From Bacteroidales bacterium UBA1374 (GTDB lineage: Bacteria > Bacteroidota > Bacteroidia > Bacteroidales > UBA932), in NCBI GenBank assembly GCA_002305545.1, contig DBRG01000013.1:39427-103426 (forward strand): DNA of 64,000 nucleotides, read 5' to 3'. Position 1 is the stretch's first letter; each line of letters begins with the position of its first letter. Positions 25,217 to 34,553 of the stretch are shown here, piece after piece. The notes below the pieces were generated by a model. The model did not search any database. It had not been told where the DNA came from and worked only from the letters and a program-made list of their open reading frames with translations. The translations under genes were made by a program, and so were the position numbers.

Positions 25217-27832
25217 ATGACTTCTGGCGATATCAGGAAAACTTTCCTGAACTTTTTTGAGGAGAAAGAACATACTATTGTCCCCTCTGCTCCCATGGTG
25301 GTTAAGAACGATCCCACCCTGATGTTTACCAATGCAGGAATGAACCAGTTCAAAGATTGGTTCCTGGGCAACGAACCTGCCACTTACAAACGGGTTGCCA
25401 ACACACAGAAGTGTCTGAGGGTAAGCGGGAAACATAATGACCTTGAAGAGGTTGGACACGACACCTATCACCATACCATGTTCGAGATGCTGGGCAACTG
25501 GAGTTTCGGTGACTACTTCAAAAAAGAAGCCATTGCCTGGGCCTGGGAGTTGCTTCACCAGGTTTTCAAATTGGATGCAGACCGCCTTTATGCTACCGTT
25601 TTTGAAGGATCTAAGGAGGACAACCTGGGACCCGATGACGAATCACGTGCCATCTGGGAACAGTTCCTTCCTCCGGAACGGATCCTGGCAGGAAGCAAGA
25701 AAGACAATTTCTGGGAAATGGGAGAAACAGGGCCCTGCGGACCCTGCAGCGAAATACATATTGACCTTAGGACACCCGGTGACCGGGCGCAGATTCCCGG
25801 GATTGACCTGGTTAACCAGGGACACCCCCTGGTAGTGGAAATCTGGAACCTTGTCTTTATACAATACAACCGCAAAGCCGACGGGAATTTGGTTTCCCTT
25901 GACCAAAAGCATGTGGATACCGGAATGGGACTGGAGCGGTTGTGCATGGCCATCCAGGGCAAAACCAGCAATTACGACACCGACCTGTTCCAGGGATTGA
26001 TAGGGGCAATAGGCCAGCTGTGCAATAAGGAATATGGGAAGGACAACCATATAGATGTGGCCATGCGTGTGATTGCAGACCACCTGAGGGCCATGTGTTT
26101 TTCCATTGCCGACGGGCAGTTGCCATCCAATGTGAAAGCCGGGTATGTCATCCGGCGCATTTTGCGCAGGGCCGTTCGCTACGGACATACCTTCCTAGGG
26201 TTTGACAAACCGTTCCTCTGCGACCTGGTACCGGCACTGATCGGGAAGATGGGAGAAGCTTTCCCTGAGCTGGTTCAACAAAAAGACCTGATCCAAAACA
26301 TCATTCGGCAGGAAGAAGAAGCTTTCTTGAGGGCATTGGAAAAGGGAACCCGTTTGTTTGAATACTTTATCCAGGATAAGACACTGAAGGAATTCAGCGG
26401 CAAAGACGCCTTTTTGCTATACGATACCTATGGATTTCCACTGGACCTTACCATTCTTATGGCTAAGGAAAAAGGCCTGGATGTGAATATTGCCGAATTT
26501 GAAGAAGAGCTGCAAGCCCAGAAAGACAGGGCACGTAAAGCTACCCTGGTAAAAGAAGGAGACTGGATAGAGGTGAGGCCCTTTGTTCAACCGGTGTTCC
26601 TGGGATACGAAACCACGCAGGCTTATGCCAGGATTATTCGTTACAGAAAAGTCAGGACAAAAAACCGCGAATTTTATCAGATCGTACTGGACCAGACACC
26701 CTTTTATGCCCAGAGCGGAGGACAGGTAGGGGATTCCGGTTTCCTGGAAAACGCTCAGGGAGAAAAAATTCCTGTCACAGATACGATCAAAGAAAATAAC
26801 CTGATCCTGCATTTATCACCCCATGCCCCCGCATATCCCGAAACGGAATTCCTGGCAGTCGTGGATCAGAACCGGAGGCAGACAATTGCCAACAACCACA
26901 CAGCCACCCACTTGCTCCACCATGCACTCAGGCAGGTTCTGGGGCCCCAGGTAGAACAGAAAGGATCCCAGGTTTCGGAAGAGGGGCTGCGTTTTGACTT
27001 TTCCCATTACGCCCGTATGGAGCCGGAAGATATCCGGAAAACAGAACGCCTGGTCAATGAGCTGATCCGGAAAAATATACCGCAGGATGCACTTCTTGAT
27101 GTACCCATTGAAAAAGCCGGCCAAATGGGAGCTATAGCCTTGTTTGGGGAAAAATACGGAGAAAAAGTGCGCATTATCCGCTTTGGCGAATCCATTGAAT
27201 TATGCGGCGGGACACACACCTCTGCAACTGGTAATATCGGGATATTCAAAATTGTGAGCGAAGGGGCCATTGCTGCCGGTGTACGGAGGATAGAAGCCAT
27301 CACAGGCCTGGCCGTGGAGAGGAAAATTGAAGAAATGGAAATGATAATCAGCGAGGTCAGGGCCCTGATGAACGATCATCCCGATGTTATTGCCTCGGTA
27401 AAGAAAATCTTACATGAAAACGAAGATTTGCATAAAGCCATGGAACAAATCCGGCATGAAAGGGCGGTTGCCCTGGGCAAATCGGTTTGGGAAAAGCGTT
27501 CCAGCCTGAATGGCATTCAATTTGTACAACTACGGGGCATATACGTACCCGAGATGATAAAAGACGTGGCTTTCTCTTTCCGTGAGGGCAACTTTGACAA
27601 CATGGCCTTTGCCGCCGCCTACGAACACGGCGGCAAAGCCAACCTGACCCTGCTCCTTTCCAGGGACCTGGTGAGTGACGGATTGAACGCAGCAGAGATT
27701 ATCCGAAAGGCTTCCCGTCATATTGGCGGCGGAGGAGGCGGGCAGGACTTTTACGCAACGGCCGGAGGAAAAGACCCGGGGGGTTTGCAGGCCGCCATGG
27801 ATACCATTGCCGAAGCATTGAAGAATCATTAA
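25217..27832 (+). CDS. alaS: Alanyl-tRNA synthetase
   Basis: 871 residues. It charges tRNA-Ala in the cytoplasm. The class II catalytic core starts SGDIRKTFLNFFEEKEH with motif-1-like DPTLMFTNAGMNQFKD, then the tRNA-recognition and editing domain with zinc/active-site ligands HTATHLLHHALR and CGGTHTSATGNIG, and the C-Ala domain ending IGGGGGGQDFYATAGGKDPGGL. Start 25217 follows the promoter box by 19 nt; upstream in-frame codons precede the promoter. No own terminator is seen before the following GTG at 27844. Confidence 0.98.
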   Translation: MTSGDIRKTFLNFFEEKEHTIVPSAPMVVKNDPTLMFTNAGMNQFKDWFLGNEPATYKRVANTQKCLRVSGKHNDLEEVGHDTYHHTMFEMLGNWSFGDYFKKEAIAWAWELLHQVFKLDADRLYATVFEGSKEDNLGPDDESRAIWEQFLPPERILAGSKKDNFWEMGETGPCGPCSEIHIDLRTPGDRAQIPGIDLVNQGHPLVVEIWNLVFIQYNRKADGNLVSLDQKHVDTGMGLERLCMAIQGKTSNYDTDLFQGLIGAIGQLCNKEYGKDNHIDVAMRVIADHLRAMCFSIADGQLPSNVKAGYVIRRILRRAVRYGHTFLGFDKPFLCDLVPALIGKMGEAFPELVQQKDLIQNIIRQEEEAFLRALEKGTRLFEYFIQDKTLKEFSGKDAFLLYDTYGFPLDLTILMAKEKGLDVNIAEFEEELQAQKDRARKATLVKEGDWIEVRPFVQPVFLGYETTQAYARIIRYRKVRTKNREFYQIVLDQTPFYAQSGGQVGDSGFLENAQGEKIPVTDTIKENNLILHLSPHAPAYPETEFLAVVDQNRRQTIANNHTATHLLHHALRQVLGPQVEQKGSQVSEEGLRFDFSHYARMEPEDIRKTERLVNELIRKNIPQDALLDVPIEKAGQMGAIALFGEKYGEKVRIIRFGESIELCGGTHTSATGNIGIFKIVSEGAIAAGVRRIEAITGLAVERKIEEMEMIISEVRALMNDHPDVIASVKKILHENEDLHKAMEQIRHERAVALGKSVWEKRSSLNGIQFVQLRGIYVPEMIKDVAFSFREGNFDNMAFAAAYEHGGKANLTLLLSRDLVSDGLNAAEIIRKASRHIGGGGGGQDFYATAGGKDPGGLQAAMDTIAEALKNH

Positions 27833-27843
27833 ACCAACTGACG

Positions 27844-29301
27844 GTGAAAATATTTGACCGTTTTCTGGTCCGCTCATTCCTGGGCCCTTTGTTCCTGACT
27901 ATTTTTATAGTTCTGTTCGTTCTTGTATTACAGTTCCTGTGGGTATACATAGATGAACTGGTGGGAAAAGGGCTGGGTCTGAAGGTGATCCTTGAATTCC
28001 TGTTCTGGGGAACCTGTACTGTTATTCCCATGGCCCTGCCACTGGCTACCCTGCTGGCCTCTATCATGACCATGGGAAACCTGGGAGAATTCAACGAATT
28101 GCTGGCCATGAAGGCGGCGGGCATTCCATTGCAGCGTATCATGCGCCCACTCATTATCTTGTCTTTTTTCATCTCCGTGGGTGCTTTCTTTGCCGCCAAC
28201 AACCTGATGCCGCTTGCATACAAGAATATTTTTGCCTTACGTGACGATATTTCACGCACCAAAGAGGAAATCCGTATTCCCACCGGAATCTTTTACAACG
28301 GAATTGATAATTACAGCCTCCGGGTTGAAAACAGGAACAATGTTACCGACATGCTGTACGATGTGATGGTATACGATCACAGTTCCCGAAGGGGGAACAA
28401 CAGCGTAACCCTGGCCGATTCGGGTTCCATCCGGCTGACAGAAGACAAGAAAAATATTCTTTTCACGCTGCACAGCGGTGAAACATACGAAGAAGGCGAA
28501 AGAAAATCCGTTGCCGATACTGCTTTTGCCCTGCAGCGGATTAAATTTGAAAAACAGGATATCATCATAGAGCTTAACAACTACGCTTTTCAAAGGCGGG
28601 ACGAAGACCGGTTCGGAAGCGACGTGATGGCACAGGGCGTACGCAGCCTGGGCTACCGGCGTGACTCGCTGGATTCCCTTTATACCATTGCCCTGGAACA
28701 ATTCCGGAAGCGGATGCTTATTGCGGGGGGCCTGACTTATGCCCTGCAGCTGGATTCCGCCAACCGGCAACAGTACCAGGGGTATTTTCCCATAGACCGT
28801 CTTCCCGTGCCCGAAAAAAACATGCAATACCCCGACCTTTTAAACCGGACCATCGGTAAGGTGGACCAGATGTTGAACCAGGTGGACAACTATATGATCG
28901 AAGAGATCCAGATACACCTTCCCCTGAGAAGAACAAAGGTCGAATGGTTCCGCAAATTCACTGTGGCTTTCGCCTGTTTTATTTTCTTTTTTGTGGGAGC
29001 GCCCCTGGGGGCCATCATTCGAAAAGGCGGTCTGGGTACTCCCGTGATCGTCTCCATGCTCTTTTTTGTGGTCTATTATGTTATCGATATCTCCGGAAAA
29101 AAGCTGGCCACGGACGGGTCTGTTTCGGCTGCCATGGGGACGCTCATCTCATCCCTTGTGTTGCTGCCCATCGGAGTGTTCCTGACCTATAAGGCCACTA
29201 CCGACTCGGCTTTGTTCAACAAAGATGCGTACCTTGCAACCATAAAAAAGATCAGGAAGCATTTTCCCCGTTATCATGACAAAGAAAAAAGAAAAGCCTG
29301 A
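27844..29301 (+). CDS. LptF/LptG-family (YjgP/YjgQ) lipopolysaccharide export permease
   Basis: 485 residues starting at GTG (VKIFDRFLVRSFLGPLF). Three N-terminal helices (about 12-35, 55-80, 100-122), a long periplasmic beta-jellyroll region (about 125-370) and three C-terminal helices (about 373-460). The LptF/G permeases work with LptB and LptC to extract LPS from the inner membrane. It is about 115 residues longer than E. coli LptF/G, with the extra sequence in the periplasmic part (a Gln/Asn-rich stretch near 290-345). The second member is at 36990-38102. Which is F and which is G cannot be settled by eye. Confidence 0.9.
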   Translation: MKIFDRFLVRSFLGPLFLTIFIVLFVLVLQFLWVYIDELVGKGLGLKVILEFLFWGTCTVIPMALPLATLLASIMTMGNLGEFNELLAMKAAGIPLQRIMRPLIILSFFISVGAFFAANNLMPLAYKNIFALRDDISRTKEEIRIPTGIFYNGIDNYSLRVENRNNVTDMLYDVMVYDHSSRRGNNSVTLADSGSIRLTEDKKNILFTLHSGETYEEGERKSVADTAFALQRIKFEKQDIIIELNNYAFQRRDEDRFGSDVMAQGVRSLGYRRDSLDSLYTIALEQFRKRMLIAGGLTYALQLDSANRQQYQGYFPIDRLPVPEKNMQYPDLLNRTIGKVDQMLNQVDNYMIEEIQIHLPLRRTKVEWFRKFTVAFACFIFFFVGAPLGAIIRKGGLGTPVIVSMLFFVVYYVIDISGKKLATDGSVSAAMGTLISSLVLLPIGVFLTYKATTDSALFNKDAYLATIKKIRKHFPRYHDKEKRKA

Positions 29302-30244
29302 ACTTGTCTTTATGGGCACTCCCGGCTTTGCGGCCGGGATCCTGAAGGAGCTGTTGCGACTGGGATATCCTGTCAAGGGCGTTGTAACTGCACCCGACAA
29401 ACCAGCCGGCAGGGGTCTTGTACCGCAACCTTCTGTTGTAAAGACAACGGCCCTTGAGTCCAATTTGCCTGTCCTGCAGCCTGTTTCCTTAAAAGACAGT
29501 CAGTTTCTGGAACGTCTCTCCAAATGGGATGCTTCCATTTTCGTGGTTGTGGCTTTCAGGATGCTGCCTCCGCAGGTCTGGCAAATGCCTCCTCACGGGT
29601 GCCTGAACCTTCATGCTTCCCTGCTGCCCGGGTACCGGGGTGCAGCTCCTATCAATCATGCTATCATAAACGGCGAAAAGGAAACCGGGCTTACAACCTT
29701 TCTTATTGACGAACAAATAGATACAGGAGCAATACTCCTTCAGCAGTCCATCCCCATAGCAGAGACTGATAATGCAGGATCGCTCCATGATAAGATGATG
29801 GAAGCCGGAGGTCCCCTGGTAGCAAGAACTATTGAAGGGCTCTGGTCGGGCAGTATCAAGCCGGTTCCCCAGCCTTTCGTAGCTCCCGGGGAACTCAAAC
29901 CTGCCCCCCGGCTCAGTCGGGAAACCTGCCGTATAAACTGGAACAATGAACCCGGGGCAATTGTCAATCTGGTCAGGGGACTGAGCCCTTATCCCTGTGC
30001 TTTCTCTACCCTTAAGAAAGGAGAAACCTTTGTGGATATTAAAATTTACGAAGCCCGGGCCGAAATTACCACACATGGCGACACCCCGGGAAAAGTTGTC
30101 TCGGACTGGAAAACAACGTTAAAAGTTGCCTGCCCCGGGGGATATGTCCATTTGCTGGAGGTCCAGGCCCCCGGGAAAAAACGGCTTTCCGCCGGTACTT
30201 TCCTTGCAGGATTCAGAAATACAGGAGAACTGAACTTCCGGTAA
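29276..30244 (+). CDS. fmt: Methionyl-tRNA formyltransferase
   Basis: 322 residues. It formylates initiator Met-tRNA using 10-formyl-tetrahydrofolate. Visible: the N-terminal VFMGTPGFAAGIL, the 16-residue-loop region GRGLVPQPS, the catalytic NLHASLLPGYRGAAPINHAI with the Asn/His pair, and the C-terminal OB-like domain (about 210-315, INWN..PGAIVNLVRGLSPYP). The ATG lies 26 bp inside the permease gene. It is followed after 2 bp by the thiamine pyrophosphokinase gene. Confidence 0.97.
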   Translation: MTKKKEKPELVFMGTPGFAAGILKELLRLGYPVKGVVTAPDKPAGRGLVPQPSVVKTTALESNLPVLQPVSLKDSQFLERLSKWDASIFVVVAFRMLPPQVWQMPPHGCLNLHASLLPGYRGAAPINHAIINGEKETGLTTFLIDEQIDTGAILLQQSIPIAETDNAGSLHDKMMEAGGPLVARTIEGLWSGSIKPVPQPFVAPGELKPAPRLSRETCRINWNNEPGAIVNLVRGLSPYPCAFSTLKKGETFVDIKIYEARAEITTHGDTPGKVVSDWKTTLKVACPGGYVHLLEVQAPGKKRLSAGTFLAGFRNTGELNFR

Positions 30245-30246
30245 CC

Positions 30247-30924
30247 ATGAAAGAAGCCGTCATACTGGCCCAGGGGGCATACCCGGTACACCCTTATCCG
30301 TTACATCTGCTGAAAACGGCAAAGACGCTCATTTGTACAGACGGGGCAGTGAACAGACTGCAGGGACGGGAGCCGGACTGGGTTGTTGGAGATTTTGATT
30401 CCTTGTCCGAAACTTCGCGGGAAAAATACATCTCCCGTATGATAAGAGACACCTCTGAAGAAACCAATGACCTGACAAAAGCCGTGCAGTTTTGCTCCAG
30501 GAAAGGTTTCAGGAGCGTTGTCATCCTGGGCGCCACCGGATTGAGAGAAGACCATACGCTGGGAAACATCTCCCTGTTAGGGTCTTTCGCCCTGATGATG
30601 GACTCTGTGCGTATGGTAACAGATCATGGAATTTTTCATGTTTTTGCGCAGGGAATTCAAAAGGCCGATGGCTTTATGGAGGTTTCGGTACCCTGTTGCG
30701 GGGGAAATCCCGTCTCTTTTTTCGCCTTTAATCCGGCCATGAAATTACGGGCCGAGGGGGTGCGTTATCCTGTGGAAAACGTGGTTTTTGATTCCTGGTG
30801 GAAAGCCACACTTAACCAGTGTACGGCAAACAACCTGTTATTGTCCTTCCTGAACGGGCCTTTGCTGGTTTACCTTCCCTTCTCTCCTACCTGGAAGGAA
30901 GCCCGGGACATACCGGAAGAGTGA
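30247..30924 (+). CDS. thiN: Thiamine pyrophosphokinase
   Basis: 225 residues. Transfers pyrophosphate from ATP to thiamine, giving the active cofactor. Family motifs: ICTDGAVN, the catalytic GDFDSLSE, the DxxTND-type ETNDLTKAVQFC, and the glycine-rich GATGLREDHTLGNI. The C-terminal thiamine-binding beta domain begins near residue 140. It is in an operon-like position after fmt with no room for a TPP riboswitch. The last 38 bp overlap the convergent DUF4249 gene. Confidence 0.93.
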   Translation: MKEAVILAQGAYPVHPYPLHLLKTAKTLICTDGAVNRLQGREPDWVVGDFDSLSETSREKYISRMIRDTSEETNDLTKAVQFCSRKGFRSVVILGATGLREDHTLGNISLLGSFALMMDSVRMVTDHGIFHVFAQGIQKADGFMEVSVPCCGGNPVSFFAFNPAMKLRAEGVRYPVENVVFDSWWKATLNQCTANNLLLSFLNGPLLVYLPFSPTWKEARDIPEE

Positions 30925-31786
30925 CCGATTTGCGGCTCGACGCATAAGAGCCGAAGATTCCCAGCGCACCTCCTGTTATATTGCCGGTAACATTGCCCCT
31001 AGGTCCGGAAAAAAGCGGGAATTGCTGGTTTTTTTCAATTTTAGCCTCCGCCAGAAACAGGTAATACTCCTTGCTCAGTGTCTGCAATTCCAGGGTTAGC
31101 ACATCGCCGGCATAAAGATCGAAAGTGCCTCCGTTGTCCCACACCAGTGACTTGGTTATGATCCACTCCGGAATGGGATACCTCAGATATTCCCCGTCTT
31201 GTGTATAATCGTTTAGCATATGGATGTAATACCTGAGTATCCTGTTGCTGTAAAGCACGTCGTTGATCCAGAGAGCGCCTCCGTAGTAATCTTCTCCGGG
31301 GGTATCCTGTAAACCTGCCACCAGCACGAAGGGCGTGTCCGCTCCGGAAAGCGACTTGAGTACAAGGGATTCCAGCGCGTGTATATAAGGAACGGTAGTA
31401 GTTGCGGTATAGTATTCATCTTTCCCGTCCCCGTCATAATCAATCCATACTTCCAGCAGGTATGTTTCTCCCTGCAGGGCTGCAAAATTTTCACCTGTTG
31501 AATAAATGCCCGGGGCATCCCGCCTGAGACTATCTCCATTCAGCCGAACTTCTGTTGCCTCTATGTTCACAGGCAGTTCCGATCCAAAATAAGGCGCCGT
31601 GGAAGAAATCTCAACAACCTGGTTTCCCGGGTCAGTGGAAAGGGTTCCTGTAATAACCAGGCGTGGTTCCATATCGTCACTTCTGAGCGCTATGGGCTCT
31701 GTGCAACCCGCCGCCAGTAACAGCAACAGCAGCCATACCAGGGTTGCGGACCTGATGTCTTTGATGGTCAAAAACTGAAATTCCAT
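30887..31786 (-). CDS. DUF4249 lipoprotein paired with a TonB-dependent receptor
   Basis: 299 residues. A lipoprotein signal (LLLLLLAAGCTEP) is followed by a DUF4249 beta-rich domain: LVITGTLSTDPGNQVVEISST near the start and the terminal NVTGNITGGALGIFGSYASS. These proteins are common in Bacteroidota next to TonB-dependent receptors and are thought to sit at the outer membrane as receptor partners, a role like SusD but with unrelated sequence. It overlaps the end of the receptor gene by 19 bp, so the two are coupled. The ligand is unknown. Confidence 0.88.
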   Translation of the reverse strand: MEFQFLTIKDIRSATLVWLLLLLLAAGCTEPIALRSDDMEPRLVITGTLSTDPGNQVVEISSTAPYFGSELPVNIEATEVRLNGDSLRRDAPGIYSTGENFAALQGETYLLEVWIDYDGDGKDEYYTATTTVPYIHALESLVLKSLSGADTPFVLVAGLQDTPGEDYYGGALWINDVLYSNRILRYYIHMLNDYTQDGEYLRYPIPEWIITKSLVWDNGGTFDLYAGDVLTLELQTLSKEYYLFLAEAKIEKNQQFPLFSGPRGNVTGNITGGALGIFGSYASSRKSVTLPVCPGLPSR

Positions 31787-34131
31787 GTTATTGAAGGAAC
31801 TATGCTAAAAAGGTACGTCATTTCAAGGTATTGCTCCCCGGCCGGATTCAACCGGTAATTAATTGCCCAGGGATTCTTGCGTGCGTAAAGGTTGTATACA
31901 GACACATTCAATGAATGTTTCCAGCGCCTGCCCGGTTTACCCAGCCGTATGTTCAGTGAAGCATCCATCCTGTGGTAATCTGCCATGCGGTATGAATTCC
32001 TTTCTGTATACACAGGGATCAGTTCATTGTAAAACCAGTAACGGCCCTCGGGCAGGGTAATTGGCATGCCGGTGGCATATACCCAATTGAGCGAGGCCTG
32101 CAGGCGGGGGGAAATGTCATAAAAGACCACTATGTTGATATTGTGCGGACGATCAGAGGGGGCACGATATGTCTGATTTTTGTTGACTCCCGGGATGTTT
32201 CTGAATGAGCGGGACCAGGTATAGCTTATCCATCCGCTTAAGGCCCCTGTATTTCTTTTGAGCAGGAATTCCACCCCGTAACTCTTCCCTTTTCCAAAGC
32301 GGAGTTCGGTCTCAATCTTGTCATAGAGCAGCAGGTTGGGATGTTCTTTAAAATCAAGGACATTGTCCAGGTGTTTATAAAAAACCTCAACCGATGCCTC
32401 ATAATCCTTATTGAAAAGATTGGCAAAGATGCCCGCTGAGATCTGGTGTGATGCCTGGGGAAGGATGGACGGGCCGGAAGGAATCCAGATTTCCATAGGA
32501 GAGCCGGCAGAAGAGAAGGACAACAGGTGAACGTACTGGAGTGTCCTGGAATAGGATGTCTTCAGTGAAAGCTCAGGAGTAACAAGGAATGAAAGCCCCA
32601 GGCGGGGTTCCCATCCGTACCGGTGATGAAAAAATTGACCGGAAGGAATTTCAGTCCCCTCTTCGTCTATCAGGTTGTACTGTTCATCCACCTGGTACAA
32701 TGTTGTGGGCCCTACGTTGTCAAAACGGGTGAAGCGAAGGCCATAGCGGAGTTCAATCCTGTGCCCGAACAGCTTGTGTTCGTTGGAAAAATATACAACG
32801 TTCACAAATCCCTGGCGGCGTGACATGGTAATATCCTGCTCTACCTTTGCTCCCGTTCCTATGGTTCCGGTTCCTATTGCTTTTCCAGGCTGAAACCACT
32901 GGAAATTGGAGGTGTACCCGAATTCAAAGACGTTTTTCTGGTCCGGGATGAAGGAAAAATCCACACGCAGGCCGGCATCCTGGATACGGGATATCCATTC
33001 CAAATCCATTTCGCTGGTTGACCCCTGAAAATCGTAATCGTAATTGGTATACGTGGTGAAAAACCTCATGAATAAACGGTCAGAAATGGCATGGTTCCAG
33101 TTTATGGCTGTCGCGGCATTTCCGAATTTTAATCCCATATCCGAGATCCTGAAACGGTCCCTCCCGTTGTACAGGCTCAGGTAGAGATAATTGTTGTCAT
33201 TGACCTTCCATTTCAGGCGGGCGTTCAGATCGTAAAAATTGATGGTCGTATTTTTAATGATTTCATTCTTTGCCAGGGGAAGGAACAGGTCTGCATAAGT
33301 TCTGCGGCCGGCAGCAAGGTAAGTCAACCTGTCATCTGCTATTCCTCCCTGAACCGAGAGACGGCTGGCAATCAGTCCAAGTCCACCGTCAACTGAAAAA
33401 CGTCCGGCTCCGTCGGCCGGTATGACTTCGAGCAAAGAGGACAACCGGCCTCCAAAGCGGGCAGGTATATCTCCCTTATATAATGTCATGGTTTTGACCG
33501 CATCTGAATTAAAGATGGAGAAAAAACCCAACATATGGGACACATTGTACAACGTGGCATTGTCAAATAGGATCATGTTCTGATCCGGGCTGCCGCCGCG
33601 CACATGAAAACCGCTGCTCCCTTCCGATGCAGCCTGTACCCCGGGAAGCATCTGTACCACTTTAAGCAAATCCACTTCTCCGAACAACGTGGGGACACGC
33701 TGAATGATCTCGGTGTCTATGCGCTCAATGCTCATTTCGGCCCGACTGAGCCGTTTAGCGGGACTGTCGGCAAAGACGGTCACACCCTGTATGTAATAAG
33801 ACATGGGCATGAGGGTGAAGACGGTGTCCTTGTCGTGGTCAAGAACTACTTCTGTCAGCTGTGTTTGATATCCGATATAAGAAACCTCAAGCCCGTGATT
33901 TCCCTGCGGAAGCCTGATCAAAAAGTGACCCCGGGTATCTGTAAGTGTCCAGAGACCACCCTCTCCGGGCAAACGGATCACGGCACCAGGCAGCACTTCT
34001 CCCGTTACGGCGTCAGCCACTACTCCTGAAAGTGCATAATTTGTCTGCGCTTTCAGGCCGGCTGCCGTCACGATCAGTAACCCCATCAGCAGAGGGATGA
34101 CCGCGAACAAATTAATGATGTACCGCCTCAT
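31768..34131 (-). CDS. TonB-dependent outer-membrane receptor with CarboxypepD_reg-like N-domain
   Basis: 787 residues. A signal peptide (about 1-30, cleaved near LKAQ) leads to a carboxypeptidase-regulatory-like beta domain (YALSGVVADAVTGEVLPGAVIRL, about 33-110), a plug (about 130-230, HVRGGSPDQNMILFDNATLYN) and a 22-strand barrel with an aromatic C-terminus (ITWNFSF). It would import a ligand across the outer membrane using TonB energy. At 787 residues it is shorter than SusC proteins (about 1000), and the partner is DUF4249 rather than SusD. Iron chelate, peptide or other small ligands are possible. Confidence 0.92.
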   Translation of the reverse strand: MRRYIINLFAVIPLLMGLLIVTAAGLKAQTNYALSGVVADAVTGEVLPGAVIRLPGEGGLWTLTDTRGHFLIRLPQGNHGLEVSYIGYQTQLTEVVLDHDKDTVFTLMPMSYYIQGVTVFADSPAKRLSRAEMSIERIDTEIIQRVPTLFGEVDLLKVVQMLPGVQAASEGSSGFHVRGGSPDQNMILFDNATLYNVSHMLGFFSIFNSDAVKTMTLYKGDIPARFGGRLSSLLEVIPADGAGRFSVDGGLGLIASRLSVQGGIADDRLTYLAAGRRTYADLFLPLAKNEIIKNTTINFYDLNARLKWKVNDNNYLYLSLYNGRDRFRISDMGLKFGNAATAINWNHAISDRLFMRFFTTYTNYDYDFQGSTSEMDLEWISRIQDAGLRVDFSFIPDQKNVFEFGYTSNFQWFQPGKAIGTGTIGTGAKVEQDITMSRRQGFVNVVYFSNEHKLFGHRIELRYGLRFTRFDNVGPTTLYQVDEQYNLIDEEGTEIPSGQFFHHRYGWEPRLGLSFLVTPELSLKTSYSRTLQYVHLLSFSSAGSPMEIWIPSGPSILPQASHQISAGIFANLFNKDYEASVEVFYKHLDNVLDFKEHPNLLLYDKIETELRFGKGKSYGVEFLLKRNTGALSGWISYTWSRSFRNIPGVNKNQTYRAPSDRPHNINIVVFYDISPRLQASLNWVYATGMPITLPEGRYWFYNELIPVYTERNSYRMADYHRMDASLNIRLGKPGRRWKHSLNVSVYNLYARKNPWAINYRLNPAGEQYLEMTYLFSIVPSITWNFSF

Positions 34132-34147
34132 TGATCCTTTATATACA

Positions 34148-34175
34148 TAAAAAGGAGAACATGGATGTCCTCCTT
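34148..34175 (-). terminator. Probable intrinsic terminator after HU gene
   Basis: On the minus strand, 42 nt past the HU stop, a hairpin with AAGGAG/CTCCTT arms (34175-34170 and 34157-34152), an inner three-pair extension across one mismatch and a 4-nt loop is followed by TTTTT. It would end HU transcription just before the TonB-receptor start codon at 34131. Confidence 0.6.
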
Positions 34176-34216
34176 ATTATCTCCTGACTTATGTCAAGCG
34201 GATACTGTACCGTTGG

Positions 34217-34474
34217 CTACAATTTAATACTGGGACGGAATTTAACGACTTTTTTAGCCTTAATCTTGATAGTAGCTCCTGTACGAGGATTTCTCCCTGT
34301 TCTTTCACCTCTTTTTCCTACAACAAATGAGCCAAACCCTACTAAGGTTACTCTTTCACCTTTTTTCAAGGCTTTGGTTGTGGCAGCAAGGAAAGCATCC
34401 AGTGCTTTTTTTGAATCAACTTTTGAAAGTCCCGATTCAGCAGCCATTGCGGCAATAAGATCTGCTTTGTTCAT
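34217..34474 (-). CDS. HU-family DNA-binding protein
   Basis: 85 residues, close to the usual 90. The classic HU sequence: NKADLIAAMAAESGLSKVDSKKALDAF, then the beta-arm segment VTLVGFGSFVVGKRGERTGRNPRTG and the terminal KKVVKFRPSIKL. It is a dimeric nucleoid protein that bends DNA. It has its own promoter with a TTG at the right distance and a hairpin terminator, so it is probably monocistronic and strongly expressed. Confidence 0.96.
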   Translation of the reverse strand: MNKADLIAAMAAESGLSKVDSKKALDAFLAATTKALKKGERVTLVGFGSFVVGKRGERTGRNPRTGATIKIKAKKVVKFRPSIKL

Positions 34475-34522
34475 GATAATAAATTATTAGGTTAAATGAA
34501 AGTTTTCTTGTGGTAACAGGCA

Positions 34523-34553
34523 CAAATCTAACATAATTTTCTTTTGATTCCAA
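34523..34553 (-). promoter_or_regulatory. Promoter of the HU gene
   Basis: Minus-strand TAGATTTG (34530-34523) preceded by TTG (34553-34551) at a 20-nt spacing, a full match to the Bacteroidota -33/-7 pattern. Leader of about 45 nt. It lies in the last codons and just past the stop of the GSCFA gene. Confidence 0.7.

Noticed and set aside
30100..30246. TPP riboswitch ahead of thiN
   Set aside because: Only 2 bp separate fmt and thiN and no THI-box-like sequence is visible.
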